Assembly (NCBI GenBank): GCA_007571275.1
Contig: RKRS01000102.1
Coordinates: forward strand, 1-19,547
Source of the DNA: Dehalococcoidia bacterium
Lineage (GTDB): Bacteria > Chloroflexota > Dehalococcoidia > Bin125
DNA length: 19,547 bases
Reading direction: 5' to 3'
Under the pieces are notes generated by a model. It was not told the origin of the DNA and did no database searches. It saw only the letters and a list, made by a program, of their open reading frames with translations. This document shows positions 7,179 through 14,876 of the stretch, piece by piece (position 1 is the first letter of the stretch; each line of letters begins with the position of its first letter). The translations under genes were made by a program, and so were the position numbers.

Positions 7179-8402
7179 ATGCCCCGGGTGATGCTGCTGA
7201 TTCCCACCGCTTCCTATCGCGCGCCTGACTTTATGTCCGCCGCCGAGCGACTGGGGTTGGATGTCGTCGTCGCTTCTGACATCGATCAGCCGTTGGCGGA
7301 TATGTATCCGGGTCGCTGGTTGACCTTGCCTTATCACGACATCGAACACGGCGCACAGGCGGTCGCGCGGTATTCCGACCGTTTCCCGCTAGACGCGGTG
7401 GTGGCCGTCGATGATCCGGGCACGATTCTCGCCGCCCACGCGAGCACGGCGCTGCAGCTGACTGGCAACTCACCTGAGTCGGTGATCGGCACGCGGGACA
7501 AGTCCTCGCTGCGTCGGGCGCTCGATGCGCACGGCGTTCGCTCGCCCTGGTGGCGGGTGTTGCGGTTCGACGAGCCGGCGCCGACTGACTCGTTCGAGTA
7601 TCCGCTCGTGATCAAGCCACTGGGACTGAACGGCTCGCGCGGCGTGATCCGAGCCAATGACGCCGCCTCGTTCGGCCGCGCCGTCGCGCGTCTGCAGCGG
7701 TTGCTGTGTACGAAGTCGGCAGCTGAGGAGTGCGGCGAGTTGGCTGACCGCTATCTCGTCGAAGGATTCATCCCGGGCGTCGAAGTAGCGCTCGAAGGCC
7801 TGCTGCACGACGGCGAGCTGCACACACTGGCCGTGTTTGACAAACCCGATCCGCTCGATGGCCCGTTTTTCGAGGAGACCATATATGTCACGCCCTCGCG
7901 GTTGTCAGACGAGCAGCTGCAGGAAGTGATCGAGACGACGCGTCGGTCGGCCGAAGCGCTTGGCTTGCGTGATGGTCCGTTGCACGCAGAGCTGAGACTG
8001 AACGAGGAGGGCGCCTGGCCGGTGGACGTCGCGGCGCGAACGATTGGCGGGCTGTGCGCTCGGACGCTGCGCTTTGGCGCGGGGATGTCGTTGGAGGAGA
8101 TCGTCCTGCGCCACGCGATCAATGCGCCGCTGGAAACGCTGAACCGTGAATCGCGGGCGGCCGGCGTGATGATGATGCCGATCGTCGGACGAGGCCGCAT
8201 CCGCGCCATTCTGGGACTCGATGAGGCGGCGGCTGTGCCGCTGATCGAGGCTATCGAGATGGAGGCGCGGGTCGGCGACATGCTGATCCCGCTGCCAGAG
8301 GGCGCTGACTACCCGGGCTTCATCTTCGCGCGGGGCGAGGATCCGGCAGAGGTGGAGTCGGCGTTGCGCGTGGCCTGGTCGAAGATCGCATTCATCCTCT
8401 GA
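7179..8402 (+). CDS. ATP-grasp ligase, L-amino-acid-ligase-like
   Basis: This 407-aa protein has the layout of ATP-grasp carboxylate-amine ligases. An N-terminal Rossmann-like preATP domain (about 1-100) ends in AVDDPGTILAAHAS. The ATP-grasp fold follows, with TRDKSSLRRAL (105-115), the ATP-binding strand YPLVIKPLGLNGSRGV (141-156) and the metal-binding region HAELRLNEEGAWPVDVAART. The last ~85 residues (from MMMPIVGRGRIRAILGL) match the C-terminal domain found in dipeptide-forming L-amino acid ligases and their relatives. The reaction expected is ATP-dependent joining of a carboxylate to an amine through an acyl phosphate. Substrates cannot be read from sequence. The gene overlaps the facing MFS gene by 94 bp at the 3' end. 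Confidence 0.85.
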   Translation: MPRVMLLIPTASYRAPDFMSAAERLGLDVVVASDIDQPLADMYPGRWLTLPYHDIEHGAQAVARYSDRFPLDAVVAVDDPGTILAAHASTALQLTGNSPESVIGTRDKSSLRRALDAHGVRSPWWRVLRFDEPAPTDSFEYPLVIKPLGLNGSRGVIRANDAASFGRAVARLQRLLCTKSAAEECGELADRYLVEGFIPGVEVALEGLLHDGELHTLAVFDKPDPLDGPFFEETIYVTPSRLSDEQLQEVIETTRRSAEALGLRDGPLHAELRLNEEGAWPVDVAARTIGGLCARTLRFGAGMSLEEIVLRHAINAPLETLNRESRAAGVMMMPIVGRGRIRAILGLDEAAAVPLIEAIEMEARVGDMLIPLPEGADYPGFIFARGEDPAEVESALRVAWSKIAFIL

Positions 8403-9784
8403 GGCGAGTGCAGCCCGTTGTTGGGCATGCGCTGTGGGGCGGCTCGCGTGATCAGGCGATTGACCACCCTGACGAGCGTCGTTTTGGGTGGTTTGGCGAA
8501 GTAGATCGGGATCAGCGACGCATAGGTCAGGATGGCGACCAGCGTCAGCGGAATTTCGTATGAGCCGGTGAGGTCCTCGAGCGCTCCGATCATCCACGGT
8601 CCCAGACCGCTCGAAATCTGGGTCGCCATGGCGATCAGGCCATGGACGGCTCCGAAACTGACGTAACCAAACACATCGGACGTGAGCAACGACTGCAGCA
8701 TGTAGACGTTGCCAATGGTGAAGCCAAAGATCAGAATCGCGACGAAGGTCGAGACCGGATGGTCGATGTGGATCACGGCCAAGGCCGCGGTTCCCTGCAC
8801 AACGAACATGATCACGGTGAGAATTCTGAGATCGACCCGATCGGCGAAGAATCTCCCCACGATCAGGCGGGCGACGATACTGCCGATCGCGGTGAGGGAG
8901 AGCGTCGTACCGGCTGCGGTGAGCGAGCCCAGGCGTTCCTCGAGGAACGCCACCTGATGCAGGATGAATCCCGTCTGCGCGAGCAGCACGATCACGAAAC
9001 TGATCAGGATGGCCCAGAACGGCACAGTCCCGAGCGCCTGTCGGACGGTCCAGACTCGGGTCTGGTTGGCGGCGGAGCGCGCGGCGTTGGTGATCACGGC
9101 GGCTGATCGTTTGAGGCCGTCCTGGGGCAATCCCATCTGTCGCGGGTCCCAGACCAGTACCAGCAGAACGATGGGGATGCCAACCGCGAGGATCAGGACG
9201 CCCATCACCGGGGTGGCAAGACTGAGGCCGTACTGCTCGATCAGGAACGTGTTGAGCGGTGAGAGCACCGCTCCGCCGAGCGACACGCCGGTCGAGGCCA
9301 TCGCCATCGCCCAGGCCCGGCGTTGCACGAACCAGCGGGCGAGCGTCGCATTGACGGCGACGCCGGCGCTCATGCCCGATCCAATGGCGAGCAGGATGTA
9401 GGACGCGTAGAGCTGCCAGAGATTGGCCACCTGCCCGATCCAGACAGAGGAAACGCCGATCAGCAACAGGCCGGGGATCATCCAGCGTCGCGCTCCATGT
9501 CGGTCGATCTGCGGCCCGACCAGCGCGGAAGAGAGTCCGGAGAACGCGAAGTACATGCCCGTCGCGAGCGATACGTCGCCGTTTGACCAGCCGTGCAGTT
9601 CCCTCAGGGGGCCGAGGTAGACCGCGAGTCCGTAGTAACCGACGCCGACCGAGACGAAGAGCAGCGCGGCGCAGGCGAAGACGATCGCCCAGCCGTAGTA
9701 GAAGCGGGACGGCAGCAGGCGAGCCGCCACGGGTCGGTGAGGCGGCAGATCGAACAGTTCCCGAGCGGTCGGCTGATTCGACAA
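8309..9784 (-). CDS. MFS transporter, monocarboxylate/OFA-like
   Basis: This 491-aa protein begins with a TTG. About 12 hydrophobic segments are visible in two groups of six. Between TM2 and TM3 there is a family-like loop, GPQIDRHGARRWM. A cytoplasmic linker (WDPRQMGLPQDGLKRS, then TRVWTVRQALGTVPFW) joins the halves. The overall style matches major facilitator proteins close to the oxalate/formate and monocarboxylate permeases; the substrate is not known. The last ~45 residues are hydrophilic and include the part encoded antisense to the ATP-grasp gene. That tail is unlikely to be conserved, so the gene may have lost an earlier stop. TATGCT is found 9 nt before the TTG. Confidence 0.9.
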   Translation of the reverse strand: MSNQPTARELFDLPPHRPVAARLLPSRFYYGWAIVFACAALLFVSVGVGYYGLAVYLGPLRELHGWSNGDVSLATGMYFAFSGLSSALVGPQIDRHGARRWMIPGLLLIGVSSVWIGQVANLWQLYASYILLAIGSGMSAGVAVNATLARWFVQRRAWAMAMASTGVSLGGAVLSPLNTFLIEQYGLSLATPVMGVLILAVGIPIVLLVLVWDPRQMGLPQDGLKRSAAVITNAARSAANQTRVWTVRQALGTVPFWAILISFVIVLLAQTGFILHQVAFLEERLGSLTAAGTTLSLTAIGSIVARLIVGRFFADRVDLRILTVIMFVVQGTAALAVIHIDHPVSTFVAILIFGFTIGNVYMLQSLLTSDVFGYVSFGAVHGLIAMATQISSGLGPWMIGALEDLTGSYEIPLTLVAILTYASLIPIYFAKPPKTTLVRVVNRLITRAAPQRMPNNGLHSPQRMNAIFDQATRNADSTSAGSSPRAKMKPG

Positions 9785-9793
9785 GGCCGATCC

Positions 9794-9799
9794 AGCATA
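9794..9799 (-). promoter_or_regulatory. Putative -10 element (TATGCT) of the MFS gene
   Basis: TATGCT on the minus strand lies 9 nt before the proposed TTG start at 9784, and the same hexamer precedes copA. It shares the 9785-9898 divergent region with the deacetylase promoter. No -35 box is obvious. Confidence 0.3.
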
Positions 9800-9836
9800 C
9801 GACCGAATCAGCTCGGCTCTGCGTCGCGCTGCTGAC

Positions 9837-9842
9837 TAGACT
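9837..9842 (+). promoter_or_regulatory. Putative -10 element (TAGACT) upstream of the deacetylase
   Basis: TAGACT lies exactly 6 nt before an ATG at 9849, repeating the spacing seen at 766 and 7167. That ATG opens a 10-codon mini-ORF rather than the deacetylase itself. Confidence 0.35.
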
Positions 9843-9848
9843 GCTTGC

Positions 9849-9881
9849 ATGACGCGCCCAGATTGCGGCGCAATTGCATGA
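9849..9881 (+). CDS. Possible leaderless leader peptide (MTRPDCGAIA)
   Basis: A 10-codon ORF starts at ATG 9849 and stops at TGA 9879-9881. It overlaps by ATGA the in-frame ATG at 9878 of the deacetylase. With the TAGACT box 6 nt upstream, it would be the first codons of a leaderless transcript and could couple translation to the gene behind it. Its length and composition alone are not evidence of coding; it rests on position only. Confidence 0.2.
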   Translation: MTRPDCGAIA

Positions 9882-9898
9882 GCATGAGGAGCATGGAC

Positions 9899-11026
9899 AT
9901 GGCTGAGCGCCGCACGGGGTGGGTCTATCACGAGTCCTACATGTGGCATGACACAGGTCGCACGCGAGCGTTTGATCCGGTCTTGCGCCGCTGGATGCAG
10001 GCCTGGGAGCACTGGGAGAATCCGGACACCAAGCGTCGCCTGAATAACCTGCTGGAGGTCTCTGAATTCTCGGAGCAGCTGGTACCCCTGAAGCCAAGAA
10101 CCGCGAACCTGGAACAGGTACTGAGATTCCACACGCCTGAGTATGTCGACCGCGTGCGTGAGCTCTCGGCGGCCGATGGCGGCGACGCAGGCGAGGGCGC
10201 GCCGTTCTCACATGGGGGATATGAGATTGCGCTACTCGCCGCCGGCGGGACGATCACGGCGGTCGACGCGGTGCTCGACCGCGACGTGGACAATGCGTAC
10301 GCCCTGACGCGTCCGCCGGGCCATCACGCTGAACGCGATCGTGGGCGTGGATTCTGCATCTTTGGCAATGTGGCGATCGCCGCCATGCATGCGTTGGCGG
10401 AGCGCGGCATCGACCGCGTGGCCACACTCGACTGGGACGTCCATCATGGCAACGGCACGCAACAGGCGTTCTACGACCGTAACGACGTGCTGACCATGTC
10501 GATCCACCAGGATCAGTGGTATCCGCGCAACAGTGGGCGGATGGACGAGCAGGGCGAAGGCGACGGAGACGGATACAACATCAACATTCCCCTGCCGCCG
10601 GGCAGCGGTCACGGCGCGTACATCGAAACCATCCGACAAGTCGTCGTGCCCGCAATGCAGGCGTTCAGGCCAGACCTGATTCTGGTTCCCTCCGGATTCG
10701 ACGGCAGTATGTATGACCCGCTGGGTCGGATGATGGCCTATTCAGAGACGTTCCGCGAGATGACGCGCCTACTGATGGAAGCGGCCGATGAGCTCTGCGA
10801 CGGGCGATTGGTGCTCAGCCACGAGGGTGGTTACAGCCCGACCTACGTGCCCTTCTGCGGGCTGGCGGTGGTTGAGGAATTGAGCGGCAAGCGGTCGATC
10901 GCCGGCGATCCGTTTGAGGACAACTCGGCGACCGCTGGCGGCCAGGACCTACAACCACATCAGCAGGCGGTACTGGACGACGCCAAGCTGTTGGTTGAAC
11001 GCCTGCGTCAGCTGGAGGCGGTCTAG
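9899..11026 (+). CDS. Histone deacetylase-like Zn-dependent amidohydrolase
   Basis: This 375-aa protein of the arginase/deacetylase superfamily resembles class II HDACs and acetylpolyamine amidohydrolases. It removes acyl groups from amines such as acetyl-lysine or acetylpolyamines. Visible motifs are TRPPGHHAERDRGRGFCIFGN (His142-His143 acid/base pair), DWDVHHGNGT with zinc ligands Asp180 and His182, PSGFDG with the third ligand Asp268, and SHEGGY with the transition-state Tyr at 312. All catalytic residues are intact. The start was chosen at ATG 9899, which has GAGGAG 7 nt upstream; ATG 9878 or TTG 9845 are alternatives. It is divergent from the MFS gene and faces the radical SAM gene, ending 9 nt before that gene's extended stop. 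Confidence 0.9.
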   Translation: MAERRTGWVYHESYMWHDTGRTRAFDPVLRRWMQAWEHWENPDTKRRLNNLLEVSEFSEQLVPLKPRTANLEQVLRFHTPEYVDRVRELSAADGGDAGEGAPFSHGGYEIALLAAGGTITAVDAVLDRDVDNAYALTRPPGHHAERDRGRGFCIFGNVAIAAMHALAERGIDRVATLDWDVHHGNGTQQAFYDRNDVLTMSIHQDQWYPRNSGRMDEQGEGDGDGYNINIPLPPGSGHGAYIETIRQVVVPAMQAFRPDLILVPSGFDGSMYDPLGRMMAYSETFREMTRLLMEAADELCDGRLVLSHEGGYSPTYVPFCGLAVVEELSGKRSIAGDPFEDNSATAGGQDLQPHQQAVLDDAKLLVERLRQLEAV

Positions 11027-11035
11027 AGCCGAGCG

Positions 11036-12412
11036 TTACAGGGAGATCAGGCTGATTGACGTTCCTTCGTCGAGACTCAGGGGAGCCAACTGCTCCCCGG
11101 TCGGCTCGGCTCAACAGAACCAATCTTCGGTCAGACCGGGACGATGTACGTGGGGCGCCGGCGTGTCTGGCCAGGGATCGGCGTCGAGCGCATCGCAGGC
11201 GACGCTCTTGATCGTGGCGAACGTCCCACCCTGCTCCGCCAGGCGGGCAATCCGGGACTGGAGCCGATCCATGCGCTCGTCTTTGTGACGCCAGTTCCAG
11301 GTCAGGCCATCCTGGTCGTAATCGACCAATGAGCCGAGAGCATCCATCGGCGCGACCAACGGTGAGTCGGATGGGATGAGCAGGCGTAGACCGAGCTGCA
11401 CGGGCGGCGTCACCTCGATCAGCTGCCGCGTCTCGACGAAGCGCAGAAGCGCCAGATAGTCCTCGGCTGAGGTCCAGGGCGTGAATGGCAGCCAGGTCGG
11501 TCGGATGGCGATTCCGGCCCGCTCCGCCAACTCCAGCGCGAGATCAAGATCGGACGCCATATGTCCTTTGTCGAGGACTTCGAGCAGGTGATCATCGACT
11601 GACTCGAACGCCGACGTAATGAAGCTGACGCCGAGCGCAGACATCTCCGGGAGCAGTGCCTGATGCTCCATCAGGTGCTCGACCTTGATCGTGGCGTCGA
11701 AGCTGAGATGGGGGTGTCGCGCCGAACTCTCGCGCAACAGGTTCATCGCGAGCTGAGGCGCGTTGAAGAAGTCTGGATCGCCGAAGGTGATGTGTTCCGC
11801 CCCGGCGGCGACCTGTTGGTCAATGTCGGCGAGCACGGTTTCCGCGCCATTGAGTCGCAGCCGCCCGGCGTAGATCGGCGTCAGCGGACAATGCGTGCAT
11901 CGGTGGGCGCAGCCCCGCGTCGCCTCAACGTAGCCGGCGAGGTGAGCGCTGCCCTCGGCGTCGCGATAGCGGGCGTACTGGTCGATCGGCGGCAGGATGG
12001 AGCGCAGGGGAACAAGTCGAGATTCGCGGTCAAAGATCGGGACGACGGCGGCCTCCTCGCCATTGGCGAGCGCGACCAGCTGCAGATCGGTATCGCCGCT
12101 GATTGCGCGACCAAGACCGAGATCGCGCAGTGAATTGGCGGCGAGACCATAGAAGACGATGTTCTCTGAGAACGTCTCGAGCGTCCGTGCAATGCGGATG
12201 CCGAGCCGCGCAGCGGTGTGCATGGGCGTGGAAATGCCGATCAGGTCGGCGTCAGTAGCGAGGGCGCGCAGCTGTTCCGCAGATACAGATTCAACGGCCA
12301 GGTCAATCGCGCGCGCATGGTGTCCCGCTGCCGTCAGGGCGGCGGCGGGCGCAGCGACGCCGAGTGGCTGGTGGCCTTGTTCGTAGGTCGAGATCAGGAG
12401 GACGCGCGTCAC
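11036..12412 (-). CDS. CUAEP-tail radical SAM selenoprotein (TGA 11111-11113 read as Sec)
   Basis: This is a radical SAM enzyme of 458 aa if the in-frame TGA is read as selenocysteine, or 433 aa if it is a stop. Residues 1 to about 140 form a cobalamin-binding-like Rossmann domain (MTRVLLISTYEQGHQPLG), but the B12 motif Asp-x-His-x-x-Gly is not present. The 4Fe-4S site is RGCAHRCTHCP (Cys168, Cys172, Cys175). After Cys433 the sense frame gives Sec-Ala-Glu-Pro and 21 more residues to TAA. The Cys-Sec-Ala-Glu-Pro ending is the diagnostic tail after which the CUAEP/CCAEP-tail radical SAM family is named, where Cys or Sec occupies that position. The start is GTG with AAGG 6 nt upstream, 15 nt after nfuA. 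The reaction is unknown. Confidence 0.88.
11080..11113 (-). promoter_or_regulatory. Sec codon (TGA) with bacterial SECIS hairpin
   Basis: On the minus strand TGA (11113-11111) is followed after 12 nt by GGGGAGC-AGTTG-GCTCCCC (11098-11080), a perfect 7-bp stem with a 5-nt loop. The loop begins 19 nt after the TGA and has G at its second position, within the commonly used bacterial SECIS rules (roughly 16-37 nt and a G in the first two loop bases). The stem is also coding in the extended frame. There is no T-run, so an intrinsic terminator is less likely, although the hairpin does lie near a convergent junction. Confidence 0.75.
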
Positions 12413-12427
12413 GCGGCGCCTTCATCC

Positions 12428-13048
12428 CTACTTCTTCGACGGCTTGTAATACGGATTCTCGCCCGACTGGTGGTCGGTGATATCGATCAGCTCGTCGATT
12501 TCAGGGAGCTGCTCCTTGACCGCGACCTCGATGCCCTGCTTGAGGGTGACGTTGGCCATGCCGCAGCCCTGGCAGCCGCCGCCCATCTCGATGTAGGCTT
12601 TGCTGCCCTGGACATCGAGCAACTGCACGTAGCCACCGTGCGCGGCGATCTGAGGGTTGACCTGTTCGTCGAAGATTCTCTGAATGGCGAGCGACAGAGG
12701 GTCGCGCCAGACCGGATTGGGGTTGTGGAACTCGAGACCGGAGACGTTGGGACCCTTGAATTCATAGTGAATGGCGGTGCCGCGCAGATCATCGACGCGG
12801 TCGCCTTCGACGTAGAGCAGGAAATCAGGGAACTGCGCCTGCGCATCGTCGGCAGGTTCGTAACCCTTTTCGACGATGGTCAGCACGTGCTCGAAGCCTT
12901 GCGATGTGCGACCGGTGATCTTCAGGCGCAGACCTGCGACTTCCTCCGGATAGCCAGTCAACACCTCGACCAGTTTCGATCTCGCAATCTCCGAGAACTT
13001 GATGCCCAGATCGCCTGCATCCACGTTGGTCGTCATATCGCGCCCCAT
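12428..13048 (-). CDS. nfuA: NfuA-type Fe-S cluster carrier
   Basis: This 206-aa protein (E. coli NfuA is 191) has the NfuA domain order. Residues about 14-110 form a degenerate A-type (IscA-like) domain without its three cysteines: IKFSEIARSKLVEVL, RLKITGRTSQGFEHVL, GTAIHYEFKGPNVSGLEFHNPNP. Residues about 115-200 form the NifU C-terminal domain with GGGCQGCGMANVTLKQGIE, where Cys159 and Cys162 bind a 4Fe-4S cluster shared across a dimer. It delivers clusters to apo-enzymes, including radical SAM proteins. It is the first gene of an operon with the radical SAM selenoprotein (15-nt gap), which suggests it supplies or repairs that enzyme's cluster. The start may be ATG 13048 or the ATG four codons on. 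Confidence 0.93.
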   Translation of the reverse strand: MGRDMTTNVDAGDLGIKFSEIARSKLVEVLTGYPEEVAGLRLKITGRTSQGFEHVLTIVEKGYEPADDAQAQFPDFLLYVEGDRVDDLRGTAIHYEFKGPNVSGLEFHNPNPVWRDPLSLAIQRIFDEQVNPQIAAHGGYVQLLDVQGSKAYIEMGGGCQGCGMANVTLKQGIEVAVKEQLPEIDELIDITDHQSGENPYYKPSKK

Positions 13049-13080
13049 TCAGAGTCTTGTCTCCTAGCATAGCGTTCGTC

Positions 13081-13090
13081 ACACATGTGT
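13081..13090. promoter_or_regulatory. Palindrome ACACATGTGT in the nfuA/CocE divergent region
   Basis: A perfect 10-bp palindrome sits between the divergent nfuA and hydrolase genes, 33 nt from the nfuA ATG and 17 nt from the hydrolase GTG. On the minus strand a TATGCT box (about 13065-13070) is close by. It could be a small operator; no regulator family is recognisable from it. Confidence 0.2.
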
Positions 13091-13107
13091 ACGGATCGGA
13101 GTATGTC

Positions 13108-14841
13108 GTGACTGTTGAGCAAGTTCTGGTCGAAAAGAACATCGAGATTCCCATGCGCGACGGGATCGTGCTGCGCGCAGACCTGTACCGTCCAGCCGAC
13201 GCCGATCAGCCTGGCCGCGCGGTACCGGGAGTCGTGACACGGACGCCGTACGACAAGGAACAGTCGGGCGCAGGGGTCGTTGCGGTGATGCCGAGCGCGC
13301 TGAAGCTGGCTGAGCGTGGGTATGCGGTGGTCGTCTGCGACACGCGCGGCCGGTATGCGTCGGAGGGCAATTTCCAGCCATTCCACCAGGAGGGCCCGGA
13401 TGGTTATGACACGCTCGAGTGGGTAGCGGCGCAGCCCTGGTGCGATGGCAATACGGCGATCTATGGACCGTCTTATGTCGGCGCGACGACGCTACTGGCG
13501 GCTCGTGAGCGCCCGCCGTCGCTGCGCTGCGCGATCCCGATCGTCACCGCCGATGACTACTACGACGGCTGGACCTATCAGGGCGGCGCGTTTCAGCTGG
13601 GATTTATCGGTCTGTGGGGCAGCGGACTGGCAGCGACCGGATATCTGCAGCAGCAGCACAGCCGACCGCCGGAGTCGGCAGCGGAGATGACCGAGGCGGT
13701 GATGGGCGATGCGTTTCGCTTGCTGGGTAGTCGCCCGCTGAATTCGATGTCGGGAATCTCTGCTGCTGGCGTCGCGCCGTATTGGCACGAGTGGCTGGAG
13801 CACGAGACGCGGGACGAGTATTGGGAATCGGTACGGCACTCGGCCGATTACTCACGCTTCGAAGTGCCGATGCTGCACATCGGCGGTTGGTTCGATATCT
13901 TCGGAATCGGCACGATTCGCAACTTCCAGGGGATGGCCGCTGCTGGCAAGGCGACGCAGCATCTGATCATGGGTCCCTGGGCGCATACCAACTACGACCG
14001 CTGGCTGGGCGAGCTGGAGTTTGGCCCAACGGGCGCGGCGGCGGCCGCGAATGTGATCGCCGACATCAACCGCTTCCTCGACCGCCATCTGAAAGGTCGT
14101 GATCATCAGCTACCGAGCGCGCGCTGGTTCCTGATGGGCGCGAACGAGTGGCGCACCGATGAGTCGTGGCCGCCCGCGAATGCCGAGGAGCAGGCGCTGT
14201 ACCTCGCCTCTGACGGTGGCGGGACGATGCATTATGGAGATGGCAGGCTCGTGGATGAGCGCCCGGCGGAGGACCAGCGCTGGGATGAGTACAGCTGCAG
14301 CGGTTATAAGCCGGTGATCAGCAACGGCGGATCGACCTTGCAGCCGGCGATCGGCCTGCCCGGTCCGCGCGATCAGACACGCACAGAGAGCCGTGACGAC
14401 GTGCTCTGTTACACGTCCGAAGCGCTGGCCGAGCCACTCGATATGGCCGGGCCGGTTGAGCTGGATATCTGGATTTCCAGCGATCGCCCAGATACGGATA
14501 TCACGGCAAAGCTGGTCGATGTCCATCCTGACGGCAAGCCGGTCTCGTTGATTGACGGGATCATGCGGGCGCGCTTCCGCGAGGGATTTGAGCGCGAAGT
14601 GTTGATGTCGCCGGGTGAGGTAGTGCGACTGACTGTTGACCTGGCCTCGATTGGGCATCGATTCGATGTTGGGCACCGAATTCGGCTGGAAGTGTCGAGC
14701 AGCAACTACCCTCGCTTCATGGCGAACTCGCACGACGGCGGCTCGGTCAACTCGGCAACGGAGATGCTGACTGTGGTCAATCGAATTCGTCGCGGCGGCG
14801 AGTATCCGTCAGCGTTGCGGTTCTACCGACTGTCAGGCTGA
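13108..14841 (+). CDS. CocE/NonD family alpha/beta hydrolase
   Basis: Counted from GTG 13108 the protein is 577 aa. The family covers cocaine esterase-like and X-Pro dipeptidyl-peptidase-like serine hydrolases that cleave esters or amides. The N-terminal alpha/beta domain has IPMRDGIVLRADLYRP, YAVVVCDTRGRYASEG and the nucleophile elbow GPSYVG (Ser122). HIGGWFDIF supplies Asp263 and IMGPWAHTN supplies His293, completing the triad at spacing close to that of CocE. A helical cap lies between (about 150-250), and the C-terminal jelly-roll domain ends with LEVSSSNYPRFMANSHDGG. No signal peptide is seen, so it is cytoplasmic. GTG 13108 is preferred over TTG 13057 because CGGAG lies 6 nt upstream. 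It is followed by the NIPSNAP gene after 35 nt. Confidence 0.93.
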   Translation: MTVEQVLVEKNIEIPMRDGIVLRADLYRPADADQPGRAVPGVVTRTPYDKEQSGAGVVAVMPSALKLAERGYAVVVCDTRGRYASEGNFQPFHQEGPDGYDTLEWVAAQPWCDGNTAIYGPSYVGATTLLAARERPPSLRCAIPIVTADDYYDGWTYQGGAFQLGFIGLWGSGLAATGYLQQQHSRPPESAAEMTEAVMGDAFRLLGSRPLNSMSGISAAGVAPYWHEWLEHETRDEYWESVRHSADYSRFEVPMLHIGGWFDIFGIGTIRNFQGMAAAGKATQHLIMGPWAHTNYDRWLGELEFGPTGAAAAANVIADINRFLDRHLKGRDHQLPSARWFLMGANEWRTDESWPPANAEEQALYLASDGGGTMHYGDGRLVDERPAEDQRWDEYSCSGYKPVISNGGSTLQPAIGLPGPRDQTRTESRDDVLCYTSEALAEPLDMAGPVELDIWISSDRPDTDITAKLVDVHPDGKPVSLIDGIMRARFREGFEREVLMSPGEVVRLTVDLASIGHRFDVGHRIRLEVSSSNYPRFMANSHDGGSVNSATEMLTVVNRIRRGGEYPSALRFYRLSG

Positions 14842-14876
14842 CGGACGACTGAACGATTAGCGGAACAGGAACGACC

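Noticed and set aside
7905..10211. 768-codon minus-strand open frame
   Set aside because: It covers the MFS gene in a different frame, is rich in Arg/Pro/His, and has no recognisable domain; the 491-aa MFS frame inside it clearly encodes a transporter.
11080..11098. Hairpin as a simple intrinsic terminator of the deacetylase gene
   Set aside because: No T-run follows on either strand, and its position and loop after the TGA fit a SECIS element better. A secondary role at the transcript end is not excluded.
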